Position numbers and translations under genes: made by a program. From Tatumella punctata (GTDB lineage Bacteria; Pseudomonadota; Gammaproteobacteria; Enterobacterales; Enterobacteriaceae): a DNA stretch of 64,000 nt. Under the pieces are notes generated by a model. It made no database searches and was not told the DNA's origin. It worked only from the letters and a program-made list of their open reading frames with translations. Below, piece by piece: positions 52,067-61,306 of this stretch (positions are counted from its first letter, which is position 1; every line of letters starts with the position of its first letter). Location: positions 78,112 through 142,111 of the forward strand of contig NZ_BAAAFW010000017.1 in assembly GCF_039523735.1 (NCBI RefSeq), in the 5' to 3' direction.

Positions 52067-53422
52067 ATGTTAAGACCAGCAACTGCCCTGACCTGTATTA
52101 TCGCTTCCCTGATAACGATCTCCGGACTGTATTTACGCCCTGCGGCAGCGGCAGGTGATCGCCGCGAAGTTAGCGCCCCGCAACAAATTCAGCCAGTCTG
52201 CACCACCCTTTATCCTCAGTCCGGCGAAGCCGTCACCATGACACAGCAACGCATTCAACAGGCTCTGGATCATTGTCCTGCCGGTCAGGCCCTCCGGCTA
52301 AGCACCGGTGCTGCCGGCAATACCTTTCTTTCCGGCCCCCTGACCATTCCTGCGGGGGTATTCCTGCGTCTCAGCGCGGGCAGTGTCTTAAAAGCGGATA
52401 CGGACCCGCAGCGCTATGATACCGGTCAGGGGCGTTGTGGCACCATTGATAACCGGGGTACCGGTTGCCGGCCTTTTATTACTCTCCGCAGCAGCAACGG
52501 TGGCGGTATTCAGGGAAAAGGAATTATTGACGGTCAGGGTGGCAGTCTGATGGCCGGTCACAAAGAAACATGGTGGCAACTGGCACGCCGTGCACAGTCC
52601 GTCGCGGGCGGAAAACAAAATGTCCCGCGTTTACTGCAAATAACAGGCTCACAGAATATTATTGTTTCCGGCATCCGGCTACGTAACGCTCCGGGTTTCC
52701 ATATTGTGCTTAGCCATGTACAGGGCGCAACACTGTGGGGAATCATCATTGATACCCCCGCTTCAGCACGTAATACTGACGGTATAGATCCTGCGGCTTC
52801 GGAGGATATTACTGTTTCTCACAGCTTTATCCGCACCGGTGATGACAATATCGCGATTAAAGCCGGTAATGGCCCCTCTGAGCATATTTCTGTGATTGAC
52901 AACCACTTCTATTCCGGACACGGCATGTCAATTGGCAGTGAAGTTAATGCCGGAGTCAGAGATGTTGTGATACATAATCTCACCCTTGATGGCACCACCT
53001 CCGGCTTACGTATAAAAAGTGATGCCAGCCGCGGAGGACTGGTCAGTGATATTGACTATTCGGATATTTGTATGCGTAATAATCGCTGGCCGGTCTCTTT
53101 CGATAGCCGCTATAACCCGGCTGCCACCGGTGATAAGATTCCCGATTATCGTCATATTATGCTGAGTAATATCAATGCCGAAGGTGCCGGCAAAGGAACT
53201 GTTGTTCTGAGGGGATATGATGCACAGCATCCTCTGCAGGTGACAATAGACGCGGTGACTTTCAGTCCGGACACTCAATGGTCTGTAGTCTTTACCCGCT
53301 TAACCACCGGAAAACAGGGGATTTCTCCGCCGCCAGCACGTATCTCCTTACGGATGCCATTGTCACCACCCGCGCCACAGCCAGAGTGTTCTGCAAAATG
53401 GCGCCCTTTTCCTGCCGTGTAA
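52067..53422 (+). CDS. Secreted polygalacturonase (glycoside hydrolase family 28)
   Basis: Hydrolyses the alpha-1,4 links of polygalacturonate in plant cell walls. The 451-aa protein has an N-terminal signal peptide (ALTCIIASLITISGLYLRPA, cleavage near AAAAG) and a right-handed beta-helix. All four GH28 signatures are present: NTDGID near residue 240, DDNIAIK near 262, GHGMSIGSE near 287 and RIKS near 322, which supply the catalytic Asp triad, His and Arg-Lys. The end SAKWRPFPAV is typical of bacterial enzymes, so the gene looks intact. It stands alone and implies contact with plant tissue or pectin-rich food. Confidence 0.93.
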   Translation: MLRPATALTCIIASLITISGLYLRPAAAAGDRREVSAPQQIQPVCTTLYPQSGEAVTMTQQRIQQALDHCPAGQALRLSTGAAGNTFLSGPLTIPAGVFLRLSAGSVLKADTDPQRYDTGQGRCGTIDNRGTGCRPFITLRSSNGGGIQGKGIIDGQGGSLMAGHKETWWQLARRAQSVAGGKQNVPRLLQITGSQNIIVSGIRLRNAPGFHIVLSHVQGATLWGIIIDTPASARNTDGIDPAASEDITVSHSFIRTGDDNIAIKAGNGPSEHISVIDNHFYSGHGMSIGSEVNAGVRDVVIHNLTLDGTTSGLRIKSDASRGGLVSDIDYSDICMRNNRWPVSFDSRYNPAATGDKIPDYRHIMLSNINAEGAGKGTVVLRGYDAQHPLQVTIDAVTFSPDTQWSVVFTRLTTGKQGISPPPARISLRMPLSPPAPQPECSAKWRPFPAV

Positions 53423-53473
53423 TCACCGCCAGCGCAGAAGTACTGCCGGCGGTACTGTTACAGATCAACGCCG

Positions 53474-54430
53474 TTAAACATTCAGCAGTTTTTCGATCAG
53501 TAACGGGGCCAGATCTTTATCGGTATTCAGAACCACCCGACAGTTGGCATTTTCCTGTGGCGGGAACCCGCTATACTGACCGCGTAAATCGCAAATTGTC
53601 TGACCTCTGCCCGGCCCGCGGGTATCATCAATCACCACTTTCACTTTTGGCGCAACACATCCTTCCAGTCCCTGCACAGCAAAGAATGCCGCCGCCGGAT
53701 CATGGATTGCACAAACATTGCGGCCCAGCTTTTGCTGATAGAAACCCATATACAGGGTCAGCATTTCACCCAGCGCACGGGCGAAGGGCCGTTCTGCGTT
53801 CAGTAATTGCCGGTGGTGATGTTCTTCAAACAGTTGTTGCATGGTGACATCCAGCGGCACCATGACCAGATTATCCAGAGCACTGAACACTATTCCTGCC
53901 GCTTCCGGATCTTCTGCTATGTTAGCTTCGGCTACCGGTGTCCGGTTTCCCGGTGCATTGGCCGCTCCGCCCATCAGAGTCACCTGACCCAATAACTGCC
54001 CTAAGCCGGGTTCCAGTTGTAGCGCACACGCCAGATTAGTCAGTGGCCCGGTCGCCAGCACCTGTAATTCTCCCGGATATTTTCTGGCCAGATCCACCAG
54101 CAGCTCTGCCGCGCTACCTGCCGCCAGCGGGTGTGGAGAATCGGCCAGTATCACATCGCCGATGCCATTTTCACCATGAATATGCTGGCTGCTGTTATGG
54201 AAAGCAGCACACAAATGGCCGGCATTCCCCTGTGCCACAGGAATACCTTCGGCACCTGCCAGACTCAGCAAATTAAGGGTATTACGTGCCCCCGAAGCGG
54301 CGTCAGTGTTACCGCAGACACTGCCTATACCGACAATCTCAACCTTCTCTTTTTCCGCCAGCAAATACCCCAGCGCCAGAGCATCATCAATACCTGTGTC
54401 ACAGTCAAAAAACAGTTTTAGTGGTTGCAT
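53474..54430 (-). CDS. Nucleoside hydrolase (IUNH/Rih family)
   Basis: Cleaves the N-glycosidic bond of ribonucleosides to ribose and base. The 318-aa protein has the Ca2+-binding signature FFDCDTGIDDALAL near residue 8, GNTDAASGARNTL near 40, ATGPLTNLACAL near 124, TLMGGA near 150 and the late AIHDPAAAFFAVQGL near 241, whose Asp completes the metal site. AAGGT precedes the ATG. It follows an MFS transporter gene on the same strand, with a GntR regulator divergent, so the three probably form a nucleoside catabolic unit. The choice between purine and pyrimidine substrates is not evident. Confidence 0.92.
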   Translation of the reverse strand: MQPLKLFFDCDTGIDDALALGYLLAEKEKVEIVGIGSVCGNTDAASGARNTLNLLSLAGAEGIPVAQGNAGHLCAAFHNSSQHIHGENGIGDVILADSPHPLAAGSAAELLVDLARKYPGELQVLATGPLTNLACALQLEPGLGQLLGQVTLMGGAANAPGNRTPVAEANIAEDPEAAGIVFSALDNLVMVPLDVTMQQLFEEHHHRQLLNAERPFARALGEMLTLYMGFYQQKLGRNVCAIHDPAAAFFAVQGLEGCVAPKVKVVIDDTRGPGRGQTICDLRGQYSGFPPQENANCRVVLNTDKDLAPLLIEKLLNV

Positions 54431-54509
54431 TTTGTACCTTTACTGAACAGAAGGGCCAGTGTAGCGCTGATAAACCTGCAGCCACACTGGCATACTATGT
54501 CACGACAAA

Positions 54510-55898
54510 TTATGTTTTCCGCATCTTAACCATAAAACCGGAAATAACCGCCAGGGCTGTCAGCCCGGTACTGATCATTAATCCGTGACGGAAACCTTCA
54601 AGGGTACCACTGCCCACCGAAGCTGCAATCAGACCAATTCCCAGCCCCGCCCCGAGACCGAATGACGCCCCGTTTACCGCCGTCAGGGAAGATGGTGCTT
54701 CTTTGGGCGACAACAGCACACTCAGTCCACTGATACAACTCAGTACCACACCATAGTAGGTTATCCCCAGCAGTAATAAACTGACGATCAGTACCGGTTT
54801 ATTTACCGGATTCAGGGTAATGACCACCATCAGGACCAGGCAGAGTACCAGTCCGGTTCTGAATGTTTTAATCCAGCCCGCCTTTCCGGCCAGCCAGCCC
54901 GACGGAGGCGCCGAGAGAAAACCCATCAACGCTGGCGGGGTCAGAAACAGCAGCGATGAACGGGCAGCACTCATCCCAAGGCCGGCATGGGTATCCTGCG
55001 AGATAATAATCACCGCGAAACCCAGCACCGAAAAGACACCCGCCAGAATCAGGATAGTTGTGGCAATGACCGGCCAGAACTGACGGGTAAAAAAGTGTTC
55101 CACCGGCACCAGGGGTATTGCACGACGTTTTTCTATAAACCAGAACAGCACAATGGCTGCCACAAACAGCAGCAGGTACAACAGTGTCTGCTGGCTTAAC
55201 CAGCCCGCTGACGATCCTTTATCAAGGCAGATATTAATAAAAATAATACTGAAGGACAGTATCACAGCTCCCGGCCAGTCCATTTTACCTTCAGCTACAC
55301 CAGGTTCATCACGGGGAATAAGCAGGCTTATTGCCACCAGCGCTACTACACACACCGCCAGTGTGATCAGAAAAATGGACTGGTAACCATAAGCATCACT
55401 GAGCAGCCCGCCTATATAACCATCGATGCCCCCGACACCACCATTCACCGCAGTAATCACGCCAATGGCGGTACCGAACAGACGGCGGCTGATACGCTGA
55501 TGCAGCAGCAAATAGGAAAGCTGAAATGTCGCGCTGCTTGCTCCCTGGAGTACGCGCCCGGCCAGCATAGTGTAATAGTCGTGGGTAAAGGCACTGATCA
55601 GCGTACCGACACTGCAGATAACCATCACCGCAATCAGCATACGCCGGCGACCAATAAAATCACTGAAACGGCTCAGTACCACTCCGCAAATTGATCCGGA
55701 AAGAAAAAACAATGACGACACGGCGGAAATATCCGTCATGCTGACATTAAGTTGCTTCGCCATTTCGGGCAAAGCCGGTGAAAGCATCGAACAATTCAGC
55801 TGAAAAGCAAGAATCGCGAGCATAAGTGCAGAAACCAGCAGAGCGGCATTTTTGCCTTCCAGCCCGCCGGAAGCCGGTGATACTGCCACAGAGTTCAT
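54510..55898 (-). CDS. MFS transporter (DHA2-like), probable nucleoside permease
   Basis: The 462-aa integral membrane protein has about 14 helices and MFS motif A between helices 2 and 3 (LSRFSDFIGRRRMLIA). A motif-C-like glycine-rich stretch, IGVITAVNGGVGGIDGYIGG, follows near helix 5. The 14-helix layout resembles drug/proton antiporters of the DHA2 group. Its location 79 bp upstream of a nucleoside hydrolase and divergent from a GntR regulator argues for nucleoside import instead. AGGACT precedes ATG 55898. Confidence 0.88.
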   Translation of the reverse strand: MNSVAVSPASGGLEGKNAALLVSALMLAILAFQLNCSMLSPALPEMAKQLNVSMTDISAVSSLFFLSGSICGVVLSRFSDFIGRRRMLIAVMVICSVGTLISAFTHDYYTMLAGRVLQGASSATFQLSYLLLHQRISRRLFGTAIGVITAVNGGVGGIDGYIGGLLSDAYGYQSIFLITLAVCVVALVAISLLIPRDEPGVAEGKMDWPGAVILSFSIIFINICLDKGSSAGWLSQQTLLYLLLFVAAIVLFWFIEKRRAIPLVPVEHFFTRQFWPVIATTILILAGVFSVLGFAVIIISQDTHAGLGMSAARSSLLFLTPPALMGFLSAPPSGWLAGKAGWIKTFRTGLVLCLVLMVVITLNPVNKPVLIVSLLLLGITYYGVVLSCISGLSVLLSPKEAPSSLTAVNGASFGLGAGLGIGLIAASVGSGTLEGFRHGLMISTGLTALAVISGFMVKMRKT

Positions 55899-55932
55899 AA
55901 AAAGTCCTGTCAGAGTAATAATAAATCAGATG

Positions 55933-55950
55933 TTATACTTGCCTGTATAA
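55933..55950. promoter_or_regulatory. Palindrome between the MFS and GntR genes (likely operator)
   Basis: TTATAC-TTGCCT-GTATAA is a perfect 6-6-6 palindrome in the 124-bp divergent gap. A plus-strand TATAAT overlaps its right arm, so a bound regulator would block transcription of the gntR-type gene and possibly the MFS gene. Confidence 0.6.
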
Positions 55951-56022
55951 TATCTCACAAATGCGTTTTACTTATCACCGGGATCCACTTACTATTTTCT
56001 TTTCTGTTACTGCTGTTTAAAT

Positions 56023-56820
56023 ATGCTCATGTCAGAGATCAATCAATTTCTTATGTCTCCCCTGACTGCCGGAAGCGGACAACCGTTACGGGTTGCGGTC
56101 TATTCACGGCTGTCTGCCGCCATTCGCCGGGGTCTGCTGCTGCCGGGTGCAATGCTGCCAAAAGAGAGTGATTTGGGTGAACAAATGGGGGTAAGCCGGA
56201 CCGTAATCCGTGAAGCACTGATGCTGCTGGAAGAAGATGGTCTGTTACTCACCAGACGCGGTATCGGACGCTTTGTTACCCATAAACTCCCGACCCCGGG
56301 TCTGGAAAATTTGCTTCCCCCTGAGGAAATATTTGGCTGCCCGCCGGGGGAAATACGTTTGCAACGGATTGATGCACGGTTACAGCAGCCTTCAGATTTC
56401 ACACATAAATTACTGGAAACCAGTGATGATGACGCAAGCTGGTTCTGTGAAAGCCTGATCTACAGTGGCAATACAGTGATAGCTTTATTACAGGAACATC
56501 TGCCCGCGGGTCAGCGTCTGGATGCGGCAGACCCGCGTATTGCTCCGGCGGTTGATTTTTCCGCCCGCCAGTACCACTGCCGGTCAGTGCACTCGCTGTT
56601 ACTGAATATACTGCAAGAGACACCGCAACCGGCAGTCTGCCAGTTGCAGGCAGGAGTTCCGGGGGAAGATCGCGGTAAAAAGCTGGACATTGCGGCCGAC
56701 GCCCCGGTGATGGTACTGACCCGATCACTGAGATACCCGTCCGGCCCGCTTTACCTGGCGAAAATGGTGATAAAAGCCGGTTTTCCGCTGAGTATTAATC
56801 AGTCGGTATCAGCCCTGTAA
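56023..56820 (+). CDS. GntR-family regulator (HutC/UTRA type)
   Basis: The 265-aa protein has an N-terminal winged helix (LRVAVYSRLSAAIRRGLLLP, then MLPKESDLGEQMGVSRTVIR EALMLLEEDGLL in two adjoining stretches). A C-terminal UTRA-type ligand domain follows from about residue 110. ATG 56023 or ATG 56029 could be the start; no strong ribosome-binding sequence helps the choice. It diverges from the MFS transporter and nucleoside hydrolase genes and probably represses them until a nucleoside or product is present. Confidence 0.9.
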   Translation: MLMSEINQFLMSPLTAGSGQPLRVAVYSRLSAAIRRGLLLPGAMLPKESDLGEQMGVSRTVIREALMLLEEDGLLLTRRGIGRFVTHKLPTPGLENLLPPEEIFGCPPGEIRLQRIDARLQQPSDFTHKLLETSDDDASWFCESLIYSGNTVIALLQEHLPAGQRLDAADPRIAPAVDFSARQYHCRSVHSLLLNILQETPQPAVCQLQAGVPGEDRGKKLDIAADAPVMVLTRSLRYPSGPLYLAKMVIKAGFPLSINQSVSAL

Positions 56821-56844
56821 CGGCAGGTCCCCTGTCCTGCGGGA

Positions 56845-56889
56845 ACTGCCGTGACTGCCGTGACTGCCGTGACTGCCGTGACTGCCGGT
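56845..56889. repeat. 9-bp tandem repeat between gntR-type gene and katG
   Basis: ACTGCCGTG occurs four times in direct succession and ends in a variant ACTGCCGGT. It fills most of the gap between the convergent GntR-type gene and katG, where a terminator would be expected. Confidence 0.9.
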
Positions 56890-56891
56890 GG

Positions 56892-59099
56892 TTATAAATC
56901 GAAACGGTCCAGATTCATGACTTTAGTCCATGCAGCCACGAAATCTTTCACCAGTTTTTCTCCGGCGTCCTCACTGGCATAAACTTCAGCAATGGCACGT
57001 AATACCGGATGAGAACCAAAAATCAGATCAGCACGGGTCGCCGTATACCGGACTTCACCACTGCTCCGCTCACGCCCCGTAAAAAGATGATCTGAACCGG
57101 CGGATGGCAGCCATTCAGTACGCATATCTAACAGGTTAACAAAGAAACTATTATTCAGTTCACCCGTATGGCTGCCAAATATCCCTGCGGACCCGCCGTC
57201 AAAGTTCGCCCCCAGGGAACGCATACCACCGACCAGTACTGTCAGTTCAGGCGCTGTCAGCGTCAGTTGTTGCGCTTTATCAATTAACAACTGCTCTGCA
57301 GCACTTGTCCCTGTGGCATTATAATAGTTGCGGAATCCGTCAGCCTGTGGCTCCAGTAAACCAAACGCATCAATATCCGTCTGCTGCTGACTGGCATCCA
57401 CCCTGCCGGCCATAAAGGGTACTTCGGCTATCAGTCCCGTTGCGTTAATCGCTGTTTCCAGCCCGACGACCCCGGCCAGTACAATAATATCTGCCAGTGA
57501 GGCCACAGGGAATGACTGATGAATAGCTTCCAGTACCGGCAGCACCCTGGCCGCGATGGCATTCACCGGCCAGTGACGCTGGGGTAATAATGCCAGCCGT
57601 GCACCATTGGCACCGCCGCGCTTATCGCCGCCACGGAACGTTGACGCAGAGGCCCAGGCAACAGATACCAGTTCAGAGACGCTAAGACCGGAGGCCGCAA
57701 TTTTTTGTTTCAGGGCAGCAATATCTGCCGGTGACGGACACTGATGTACTGTCGGCAGCGGATCCTGCCAGAGAAAATCTTTCTCCGGCACTTCCGGACC
57801 GAGGTACCGGGCTTTCGGGCCCATATCTCTGTGAGTCAGTTTAAACCAGGCCCTGGCAAAGGCGTCGTTAAATAACTGCGGGTCATTAAGGAAACGTCGC
57901 GAAATTTTTTCAAATTGCGGATCGAAGCGTAACGTCAAATCAGTCACCAGCATCGCCGGTTTATGTTTTTTCTGCGGATTAAACGCATCCGGAATACTGT
58001 CCGGGGCCTCTCTGGCTTCAAACTGAATCGCACCCGCCGGGCTGCGAGTCTGTACCCATTGATAGTTAAATAAATTCTCGAAGAAATAGTGGCTCCAGCG
58101 GGTCGGGGTCTGTGACCAGGTCACTTCCAGTCCGGAGGTGATGGCATCGGCACCGGCACCGCTGTTAAAACTGCTGGCCCATCCTAATCCCTGAGCTTCA
58201 ATCGGTGCCGTCTCAGGATCCGCACCCACATGGCTGACAGGGCCTGCGCCATGTGTCTTCCCCAGAGTATGACCACCGGCAATCAATGCCACTATTTCTT
58301 CATCATCCATCCCCATATTGCCGAAGGTTGCACGGATAGCAGGTGCTGCCGACGCCGGATCAGCACTGTGCTCCGGTCCTTCCGGGTTCACATAAATCAA
58401 CCCCATCTCCGTCGCCCCGAGGGACGAGTCAGCCAGAGTTTCAGGATGACGATGTTCAAGCCAGTGATGTTCAGCTCCCCAGTTAACATCCAAATCCGGT
58501 TCCCAGACGTCCTCACGTCCGCCGGCAAAACCAAGGGTGCGGAAACCCGCGTTTTCCAGTGCCACATTACCCGCGAGGATATATAAATCAGCCCAGGAGA
58601 TTTTCTGTCCGTATTTCTGTTTTACCGGCCAAAGCAGCCGGCGAGCTTTATCAAGGCTGACGTTATCAGGCCAGGCATTGAGAGGAGCAAAACGTTGCTG
58701 GCCACGTCCCGAGCCCCCCCGTCCGTCAAGGGCACGATAGGTTCCGGCACTGTGCCAGGCCATGCGGATAAACAGACCAATATAACTGCCCCAGTCGGCT
58801 GGCCACCAGCCCTGAGAATCTGTCAGTAAACGCGTAAGGTCTGCTTTCAGCGCAAAATAATCCAGTCCGGCAAATTCACGCCGGTAATCAAACTCCCTGT
58901 CCAGCGGAGTTGAACGTCCTGAGTGCTGGTTAAGTAAATCCACCCGCAGCTGATTCGGCCACCAGTCACTGTTTCTGGTGCCTGTCCCGGCAACCTGATG
59001 ATTTTTTTGCTGATGAAAAGGACATTTTCCTGCCGCGGATTCCGGTGTAATCACGTCAGAAACTGACCGGTTATTATTCCCATATTCTGAATTACTCAT
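56892..59099 (-). CDS. katG: Catalase-peroxidase KatG
   Basis: Haem enzyme that degrades hydrogen peroxide by catalase and broad peroxidase activity. The 735-aa protein has the usual duplicated layout. The active N-terminal half shows the distal Arg-Trp-His in IRMAWHSAGTYR near residue 109, the Tyr of the Met-Tyr-Trp crosslink in GLIYVNPEGP near 237, and the proximal His in ALIAGGHTLGKTHGAG near 275. The C-terminal half lacks haem ligands. AGGGGG precedes ATG 59099. The neighbouring genes are unrelated, and I see no clear OxyR site. Confidence 0.97.
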   Translation of the reverse strand: MSNSEYGNNNRSVSDVITPESAAGKCPFHQQKNHQVAGTGTRNSDWWPNQLRVDLLNQHSGRSTPLDREFDYRREFAGLDYFALKADLTRLLTDSQGWWPADWGSYIGLFIRMAWHSAGTYRALDGRGGSGRGQQRFAPLNAWPDNVSLDKARRLLWPVKQKYGQKISWADLYILAGNVALENAGFRTLGFAGGREDVWEPDLDVNWGAEHHWLEHRHPETLADSSLGATEMGLIYVNPEGPEHSADPASAAPAIRATFGNMGMDDEEIVALIAGGHTLGKTHGAGPVSHVGADPETAPIEAQGLGWASSFNSGAGADAITSGLEVTWSQTPTRWSHYFFENLFNYQWVQTRSPAGAIQFEAREAPDSIPDAFNPQKKHKPAMLVTDLTLRFDPQFEKISRRFLNDPQLFNDAFARAWFKLTHRDMGPKARYLGPEVPEKDFLWQDPLPTVHQCPSPADIAALKQKIAASGLSVSELVSVAWASASTFRGGDKRGGANGARLALLPQRHWPVNAIAARVLPVLEAIHQSFPVASLADIIVLAGVVGLETAINATGLIAEVPFMAGRVDASQQQTDIDAFGLLEPQADGFRNYYNATGTSAAEQLLIDKAQQLTLTAPELTVLVGGMRSLGANFDGGSAGIFGSHTGELNNSFFVNLLDMRTEWLPSAGSDHLFTGRERSSGEVRYTATRADLIFGSHPVLRAIAEVYASEDAGEKLVKDFVAAWTKVMNLDRFDL

Positions 59100-59207
59100 G
59101 CTAACCCCCTGTATTAAACTGTGCTTACAGTAGCGGCAGCATGCTATTGTTGATACCTGTATTACCCTATCTGTCTGATAGCTCCGGCCTTATAATGGCT
59201 TCGCCGT

Positions 59208-60455
59208 TCAGAGTGTGTCATCAATACTGGCGTTGCTGTTTCCTCCGCTGGCGTTAATGCTGGTCTGCACCGGTGAGCAGAAATATCCGTTCCCCGACCC
59301 GCCAAATGCATAACAATAAATATGACTGTTTTTTTTGGCATAGAAACCATGACTGTTATTATTACTGGCAATCCCGTGGCTGATATTCATATAACTGCCG
59401 TATTCACAATGGTAGCCATTACCCTGATTATTACTGGCAGCTGAATACCCTCCGCTCATCGCGCCGAAGTCAGAGCAATAAAATCCATTGCCCGTATTAT
59501 TTTCGCTGGTCAGATAGGTAATATCAGCCAGCCCGCCGCTGTCACACATCACCCCGTGAGTATTCTGAGAACAACGGGCATTATTAGCACCGGCAAAACC
59601 ATTATATGCCGCATAGATACCGGCTCCGCTATTCAGGGAAAAAGAGGATATATAGTTATCCAATGAATTACATTCCACCGCACCGCCCCAGGCCAGTACA
59701 CCGTAGAGATTACTAATACCTTTGACGCCATGGGCCCAGACTGAGCCATTGGTCAGGGCATAGAATCCGGCCCGCAGGTTACCCTGAGAGATTGCATATT
59801 CACATTGCAAAAAGCCGCCCGCTTCGGCGCAGAAACCAAAGCCGAGAGATTCACTGCTGTGCGAGCTGAAATAAGCCTCAGCACAGTTAACTTTCAGCGT
59901 AGCAGCGTAGGCATGGAAGGCCACATCTCCGGCATTGCTGACGGTGATCCCGCCGCCCTGATTTCCGCCGGAAGGCTGAGTTTCATTCGAGATAAAGGCA
60001 CCGTTCATTGCACGGATCCCGTAGTACATTTTGGTGATATGCAGGGCCGGCCCAAGTATAACGCTGCCGCCGCCTACCGAGCGGATCCCTGCCCCGTAAC
60101 ACTGGTCGTTCCATTCTCCGGCGGCAATCCAGCCACTGACGCCGGCAATAGTAAAACCATTGAGCCATGAGATACCGAACCCGTTCTCAAATAAGAATCC
60201 GTCTTTGTTTTGGGTATTGTCTATATACAAAATACATTTTGAACAGTCCTGTTCATTCCCCCTTAAGGTCAACTGATCATAATTCCGGATCCGCGAGGTG
60301 ATGCTGGCAGAAATAGTATACTCACCGTCAGCTACCTGTATATTTACGCTGGCCCGGAGGGTGCTATTTTCCAGTGCATCTAACGCTGACTGGATATCGG
60401 CATAATCGGCCGGAACATTTATTGTCAGGGGCTGTGAAATAATAGTGTCAGTCAT
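59208..60455 (-). CDS. Right-handed parallel beta-helix protein of unknown function
   Basis: The 415-aa protein has no signal peptide. It starts with a short pectin-lyase-like segment (INVPADYADIQSALDALENS), similar to the opening of pectinesterase-type beta-helices. From about residue 85 it consists of imperfect coils of about 22 residues with recurring patterns such as GNGFYCSDFGAMSGGYSAAS, GNGYHCEYGSYMNISHGIAS and SHGFYAKKNSHIYCYAFG. It is rich in Gly, Asn and Cys, with Cys recurring at the same coil position. GAGGAAA precedes ATG 60455. Nothing nearby is phage or pectinolytic. It could be a tailspike-like, adhesin-like or carbohydrate-active protein. Confidence 0.75.
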   Translation of the reverse strand: MTDTIISQPLTINVPADYADIQSALDALENSTLRASVNIQVADGEYTISASITSRIRNYDQLTLRGNEQDCSKCILYIDNTQNKDGFLFENGFGISWLNGFTIAGVSGWIAAGEWNDQCYGAGIRSVGGGSVILGPALHITKMYYGIRAMNGAFISNETQPSGGNQGGGITVSNAGDVAFHAYAATLKVNCAEAYFSSHSSESLGFGFCAEAGGFLQCEYAISQGNLRAGFYALTNGSVWAHGVKGISNLYGVLAWGGAVECNSLDNYISSFSLNSGAGIYAAYNGFAGANNARCSQNTHGVMCDSGGLADITYLTSENNTGNGFYCSDFGAMSGGYSAASNNQGNGYHCEYGSYMNISHGIASNNNSHGFYAKKNSHIYCYAFGGSGNGYFCSPVQTSINASGGNSNASIDDTL

Positions 60456-60718
60456 GTTATTTCCTCTGAAAGTATTGGCCTTCCAGTCTGGCTTAGCCTG
60501 CTGTCCCGGTTCCAGATATTTTGTTTGTCAGGCCAGCCGTACAACATCTCGCCTACGGTTAACACCACAACCTTAAATCAATAATGTATTGAATAAAATG
60601 CCTTACAACCGCTTTGATAGCCGACAACGGGCCCGTTACCGGCTATCCTGAGTCCCCGTGCTATACTCTGATAAATCCTCTTCCGTAGCAGCAGACCGCA
60701 CTATTAACAGGAGTAATA

Positions 60719-61249
60719 ATGAAAGTATGGCCCGTACTGACAGGGATCGCATTATCACTGACTCTGGTGGCCTGTCAGTCCCCTGTTCCGCCGAAAGGTA
60801 TCACCCCGCTGACCCCTTTTGACGCCAGCCGTTATCTCGGTAAATGGTATGAAATCGCGCGGCTGGATAACCGTTTTGAACGGGGCCTGCAGCAAGTGAC
60901 TGCGACTTACGGACAGCGCAAGGATGGCGGGATCAGTGTGGTTAACCGCGGATACGACCCGCAAAGCGGGCGCTGGAAAAGCAGTGAAGGCAAAGCCTAT
61001 TTTACCGGCAGCCATGATACTGCCGCCCTGAAAGTCTCATTTTTTGGTCCTTTCTACGGCGGGTATAATGTGATAGCTCTGGATGATGATTACCAGTATG
61101 CGCTGGTCAGCGGACCAAACCGGCATTATTTGTGGATCCTGTCACGCACTCCGCAGATCCCGCAACAAGTGCTTGATCGTTATATCGCACTGGCCAAGCA
61201 GCTTAGCTTCCCGGTTGACCAGTTAATCCGGATACAGCACTCAGGGTAA
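60719..61249 (+). CDS. blc: Outer-membrane lipocalin Blc
   Basis: The 176-aa bacterial lipocalin has a lipoprotein signal (MKVWPVLTGIALSLTLVAC; lipobox LVAC) and the lipocalin signature DASRYLGKWYEIARLDNRFE. The central VTATYGQRKDGGISVVNRGY, LKVSFFGPFYGGYNVIALDD and YALVSGPNRHYLWILSRTP are as in E. coli Blc. It is anchored to the outer membrane, binds lysophospholipid-type ligands and is induced by envelope stress in E. coli. AGGAG precedes the ATG. It is convergent with the fhuE-like gene across a strong terminator. Confidence 0.95.
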   Translation: MKVWPVLTGIALSLTLVACQSPVPPKGITPLTPFDASRYLGKWYEIARLDNRFERGLQQVTATYGQRKDGGISVVNRGYDPQSGRWKSSEGKAYFTGSHDTAALKVSFFGPFYGGYNVIALDDDYQYALVSGPNRHYLWILSRTPQIPQQVLDRYIALAKQLSFPVDQLIRIQHSG

Positions 61250-61267
61250 TACGGTTTATCATTCGAC

Positions 61268-61306
61268 AGAATACGCGAACTCCCTGCACGGGAGTTCGCG
61301 TATCTG
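61268..61306. terminator. Bidirectional terminator between blc and the fhuE-like gene
   Basis: ATACGCGAACTCCC and GGGAGTTCGCGTAT form a perfect 14-bp stem around TGCAC, with further CAG/CTG pairing outside. It lies between two converging genes and overlaps the 3' edge of the receptor gene. Confidence 0.85.

Noticed and set aside
53278..53847. 189-codon plus-strand frame overlapping the end of the polygalacturonase gene and the nucleoside hydrolase gene
   Set aside because: The polygalacturonase frame ends in a family-typical sequence, so no frameshift is needed; the rest is antisense to a clear nucleoside hydrolase.
59162..59371. 69-codon minus-strand frame after the beta-helix gene end
   Set aside because: Overlaps the end of the beta-helix gene in another frame and lacks a start signal.
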